Below, piece by piece: positions 35,977 through 37,983 of a stretch of DNA of 37,983 nt. The translations under genes and the position numbers were made by a program. Position 1 is the first letter of the stretch; each line of letters begins with the position of its first letter. Location of the stretch: the IMG/VR virus record IMGVR_UViG_3300041409_000253, positions 1 to 37,983 of that record. One strand, 5' to 3'. Source of the stretch: a virus. The notes beneath the pieces were generated by a model. It saw only the letters and a program-made list of their open reading frames with translations. It did no database searches and had not been told where the DNA came from.

Positions 35977-36887
35977 GTTCCCGCCTGGTCGGCCTGGTCC
36001 TCGAGCACTACCAGGGCACACCCAATGAGGTGCTGCTGGCCATCGCGATCGCCGATGAGGCGGACCACAACGGCGGCAATGTCTGCGCCAGCCTCCCGCT
36101 GCTCGGGCGCCTTTCCCGCCAGTCCGACGGGAACGTGCGCCGCCTGTTCCGAAAAATGGAGGCGTCGACCTGGTTGCAATGCCTCGAACGCAGTCCGGGA
36201 GGACGGGGCAAGCCGAGCGTGTATTGCATCAATCCGGACTGGGTGCGGCTGCCCACCGGCTGGCAGCCGAAACCCGAACAAAACCCGAACACTGTGCAGG
36301 GGTTTGTGGCGGCTAAACCCGAACAAAACCCGAACACTGTGCAGGGGTTTACGGGGTCTAAACCCGAACATTGTGCAGGGGTTTCCGACCCCACACCTCT
36401 TTCTTTAAAAACATTACCCCCTGTAGTCCCCCAATTCGAGTTGACCACCGATAGCGGCAACGCCGGTGAAACCGTGCTCGATGCGGACCTTCGGCTGGCG
36501 CGCTGGATGCTGGAGCGCTTGCGCACCCTCAACCCGAAACACCGGGAGCCGAAAAACTGGGCCCGCTGGACCCGGGAGATCCGGCTGCTGCGCACCGAGG
36601 TCGAAGGGCTCACCCACCGCGAGATCGCCGCGGTGTTCAAGTGGGCCAATGAGCAACGCACGCCGCGACCCGGCGGCAACTTCTGCTGGGCACGGGTGAT
36701 CCTGTCGCCAGGCAACCTGCGCGCGCACTGGGACCGCTTGCACGTGGAATACACCCCACCGGCGGCAGCGAAGGCCGAAAGCCGGCTCTGCGAAGACTGC
36801 GGCACGGTGCCCTGGTCGATCGCCCAGCAGGGACAACCGAAGCGCTGCAGCCGCTGCGCCGACGCAGCCGAGCGGGTGGCGGCATGA
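35973..36887 (+). CDS. Replication initiator-like protein with internal origin
   Basis: 304 aa, ATGA-coupled. The N-terminus (residues 1-85) is a winged-helix-like phage replication domain (SSRLVGLVLEHYQGTPNEVLLAIAIAD, then RQSDGNVRRLFRKME). Residues ~93-135 are tandem KPEQNPNTVQGF repeats encoded by DNA iterons. The C-terminal part has a helical domain and a zinc-ribbon-like CEDC...CSRC (C273, C276, C292, C295). It resembles lambda O in layout: DNA-binding N-terminus, iterons in its own gene and a C-terminus that could recruit the helicase. Confidence 0.8.
   Translation: MSSRLVGLVLEHYQGTPNEVLLAIAIADEADHNGGNVCASLPLLGRLSRQSDGNVRRLFRKMEASTWLQCLERSPGGRGKPSVYCINPDWVRLPTGWQPKPEQNPNTVQGFVAAKPEQNPNTVQGFTGSKPEHCAGVSDPTPLSLKTLPPVVPQFELTTDSGNAGETVLDADLRLARWMLERLRTLNPKHREPKNWARWTREIRLLRTEVEGLTHREIAAVFKWANEQRTPRPGGNFCWARVILSPGNLRAHWDRLHVEYTPPAAAKAESRLCEDCGTVPWSIAQQGQPKRCSRCADAAERVAA
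36270..36384. repeat. Iterons of putative replication origin inside initiator gene
   Basis: The 25-bp unit AAACCCGAACA(C/T)TGTGCAG plus GGGTTT occurs at 36281-36305, 36326-36350 and 36360-36384; its ends AAACCC and GGGTTT form an inverted repeat. Extra AAACCCGAACA half units stand at 36270 and 36315. Units 1 and 2 are exactly 45 bp apart, in frame. The AT-rich stretch 36396-36418 (TCTTTAAAAACATTA) follows immediately, as in the lambda origin. Confidence 0.82.
36396..36418. other. AT-rich segment beside iterons, probable unwinding element
   Basis: CTCTTTCTTTAAAAACATTA in an otherwise highly GC-rich gene, directly after the third iteron. Such AT-rich DNA next to iterons is the usual site of first strand opening. 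Confidence 0.6.
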
Positions 36888-37066
36888 GCAAAACCCTCGA
36901 AGCCTGGCGTTTCGGCGACCCGGCCGAGGTGGTCGAGCGCCTCGAGCTGCAAGCCAACGCCGCCGCGGCCCGTGAGTCGGCCAAGGCGATCGAGCAGGCA
37001 CAACGACAATCCACGCGCGAACGCATGCGCGAACTGGTTTTCAGGAAACAACAGGGGGCACGATGA
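36884..37066 (+). CDS. Small helical protein after initiator gene
   Basis: 60 aa, ATGA-coupled on both sides. Strongly helical and charged (VERLELQANAAAARESAKAIEQAQR), basic at the end (RMRELVFRKQQ). No family recognised. Its coupled position suggests a replication or regulatory accessory. Confidence 0.62.
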   Translation: MSKTLEAWRFGDPAEVVERLELQANAAAARESAKAIEQAQRQSTRERMRELVFRKQQGAR

Positions 37067-37494
37067 GCAGAGAGTCGATCATCAAGGACTTGGCCGAGGA
37101 TTACATCCGCCGCATGCGCAACTGGTCGCGCGCCGATTCAGGCGAAGGGATCTATGCTTCGAGCAGCATTTACGACCCGGCCGGCCACATCCGCGGCGAA
37201 ACGGTGATTCCCACCCTGATCGGCGAGGCCTCGGACACCCACCTGGCGCTGCAGGCTGTTCCCGCCCGGGAGCGCAACGCCGTGATGCTGTTCTGGCAAT
37301 ACGAGGGCAGGGCGCTGGAGTGGATGGGGCGCAGGCTGGGGAACATTCACTACGAAACCGTGGAGCGGCGGGTGATCAAGGGCCACACCCTGCACCAGGC
37401 CGAGATCCGGCGCATGACCGAGCGCCACCATGCCCAGGTCCGGGCCAACCAGCTGGCCACGGCGAAGGCCTCGGAGTACGTGCACGCCTGTTGA
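37063..37494 (+). CDS. Putative late-gene regulator in the Q position
   Basis: 143 aa, ATGA-coupled. The C-terminal half contains a sigma-region-4-like helix-turn-helix (LEWMGRRLGNIHYETVERRVIKGHTLHQAEIRR), after PARERNAVMLFWQYEG. It is the last gene of the rightward early operon and lies directly before a strong promoter and a terminator, the place of the antiterminator Q in lambdoid phages. I infer a late-transcription activator or antiterminator. The -35 of the late promoter begins within its last codons. Confidence 0.65.
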   Translation: MSRESIIKDLAEDYIRRMRNWSRADSGEGIYASSSIYDPAGHIRGETVIPTLIGEASDTHLALQAVPARERNAVMLFWQYEGRALEWMGRRLGNIHYETVERRVIKGHTLHQAEIRRMTERHHAQVRANQLATAKASEYVHAC

Positions 37495-37519
37495 CAAACC
37501 AAAATGCCGGGTAGATACT
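37491..37519 (+). promoter_or_regulatory. Putative late promoter (PR'-like)
   Basis: -35 TTGACA (37491-37496, perfect), 17-bp spacer, -10 GATACT (37514-37519). The -35 overlaps the stop codon region of the Q-position gene. Start is expected near 37526, about 70 nt before a terminator. A 12-bp palindrome TGTGGATCCACA (37567-37578) lies in the leader. Confidence 0.65.
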
Positions 37520-37597
37520 GCCCGCCACAGTAGGGTCATAGGTGCGCCCGATGGGCACCAACCGACTGTGGATCCACACTGTGCAAGCATTCCCTTG

Positions 37598-37628
37598 AAC
37601 CCGCCTTACTCCCTGAGGCGGGTTTTTT
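37598..37628 (+). terminator. Intrinsic terminator in late leader (tR'-like)
   Basis: Nine-bp stem AACCCGCCT (37598-37606) with AGGCGGGTT (37616-37624), 9-nt loop and T run to 37628. It lies between the late promoter and the HNH gene, so late transcripts would stop here unless antiterminated, as in lambda. Confidence 0.85.
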
Positions 37629-37642
37629 ATTGCCTGTTTCCC

Positions 37643-37948
37643 GTGAAACCTGAGTATAAAAAGCTCTACAACTCAAGTGCATGGCACAGGCTCCGCACCA
37701 GGCAGCTGCGTGATCATCCGTTGTGTGCCGATCACCTGGAGGGTGGGCGCACGGTGGTTGCCACCATCGTGGACCACAAGGTCCCGCACCGGGGCAGTGA
37801 GGTGTTGTTCTTCGATGAGGACAACCTGCAGTCGCTGTGCAAGCCGTGCCATGACGCGCACAAGCAACGGCTGGAGAAGTCAGGCACGGTCGTGGGATGC
37901 GATGCAAAGGGCATCCCCCTCGATCGCCGCCATCATTGGGGCCGGTAG
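37643..37948 (+). CDS. HNH endonuclease next to cos/terminase
   Basis: 101 aa from GTG 37643; no strong ribosome-binding site. The HNH core is clear: CADH, VDHKVPHRGS, then DEDNLQSLCKPCHDAHKQR, with zinc-binding cysteines. HNH proteins encoded directly before terS in HK97-type phages assist the terminase in cutting cos. The TerS gene at 64 would follow after a ~100-nt gap if the molecule is circular. Ends in RRHHWGR. Confidence 0.9.
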   Translation: MKPEYKKLYNSSAWHRLRTRQLRDHPLCADHLEGGRTVVATIVDHKVPHRGSEVLFFDEDNLQSLCKPCHDAHKQRLEKSGTVVGCDAKGIPLDRRHHWGR

Positions 37949-37983
37949 GGGGGGTCAAAACTTCACAGCCCCCACGACCTAGA
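37949..37983. other. Right part of presumed cos region
   Basis: Non-coding end of the window. A run of seven G (37948-37954) and CCCCC (37969-37973) can pair around TCAAAACTTCACAG. The sequence ends ACCTAGA. Joined to position 1 it would give the HNH-terS spacer where cos is expected. Confidence 0.4.

Noticed and set aside
36270-36384. A short CRISPR-like array
   Set aside because: Three units with 9-bp spacers lie in frame inside an initiator gene; they fit iterons, and there are no cas genes.

Overview
The window looks like one complete genome of a temperate tailed phage, about 38 kb and GC-rich, of a Pseudomonadota host (probably beta- or gammaproteobacterial). The left edge begins just before the terminase genes and the right edge ends just after a small HNH nuclease gene. 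These genes are neighbours in HK97-type cos phages, so the sequence is best read as a circle opened at or near cos. An internal attP carrying the 3' half of a tRNA-His gene lies beside the integrase, so this is the unintegrated form, not a prophage with host flanks.

Layout. 64-8728: head module (TerS, TerL, portal, three accessory proteins, prohead protease, major capsid protein, small protein, head-tail connector). 8725-16591: an eleven-gene, translationally coupled block of glycosyltransferases, methyltransferases and one radical-SAM enzyme, about a fifth of the genome, placed inside the structural operon. 16588-21994: tail-tip genes only; no tail tube or tape-measure gene is recognisable, and the first gene here is a chimera whose start resembles a head-tail joining protein. 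22006-23748: lysis cassette (holin-like protein, exported HExxH protein, DUF5675 protein, nested Rz/Rz1). 23687-24298: a leftward phage gene of unknown function. 24299-24555: attP. 24556-29273: leftward early operon ending in the integrase and rich in small membrane proteins. 29471-30566: lysogeny operon (HTH repressor, HIRAN protein, zinc-ribbon membrane protein). 30643-37494: rightward early operon (Cro-like protein, RHH-like proteins, HNH, DnaB, adenine methyltransferase, initiator with internal iterons, candidate late regulator). 37491-37948: late promoter, terminator and HNH gene.

Regulation can be read from sequence. A 15-bp operator, ACAAG-N5-CTTGT, sits between the -35 and -10 of both the leftward and rightward early promoters. 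The repressor and Cro-like transcripts look leaderless. A strong promoter followed by an intrinsic terminator lies just after the Q-position gene. Three more strong intrinsic terminators lie inside the late operon, which argues for processive antitermination of late transcription.

The most unusual points are the glycan/methyl/radical-SAM block, the apparent loss of the tail-tube and tape-measure region at a chimeric gene, and two heptanucleotide-repeat insertions placed directly behind start codons of tail genes. Functions below come from recognising protein families by eye; no database search was possible.
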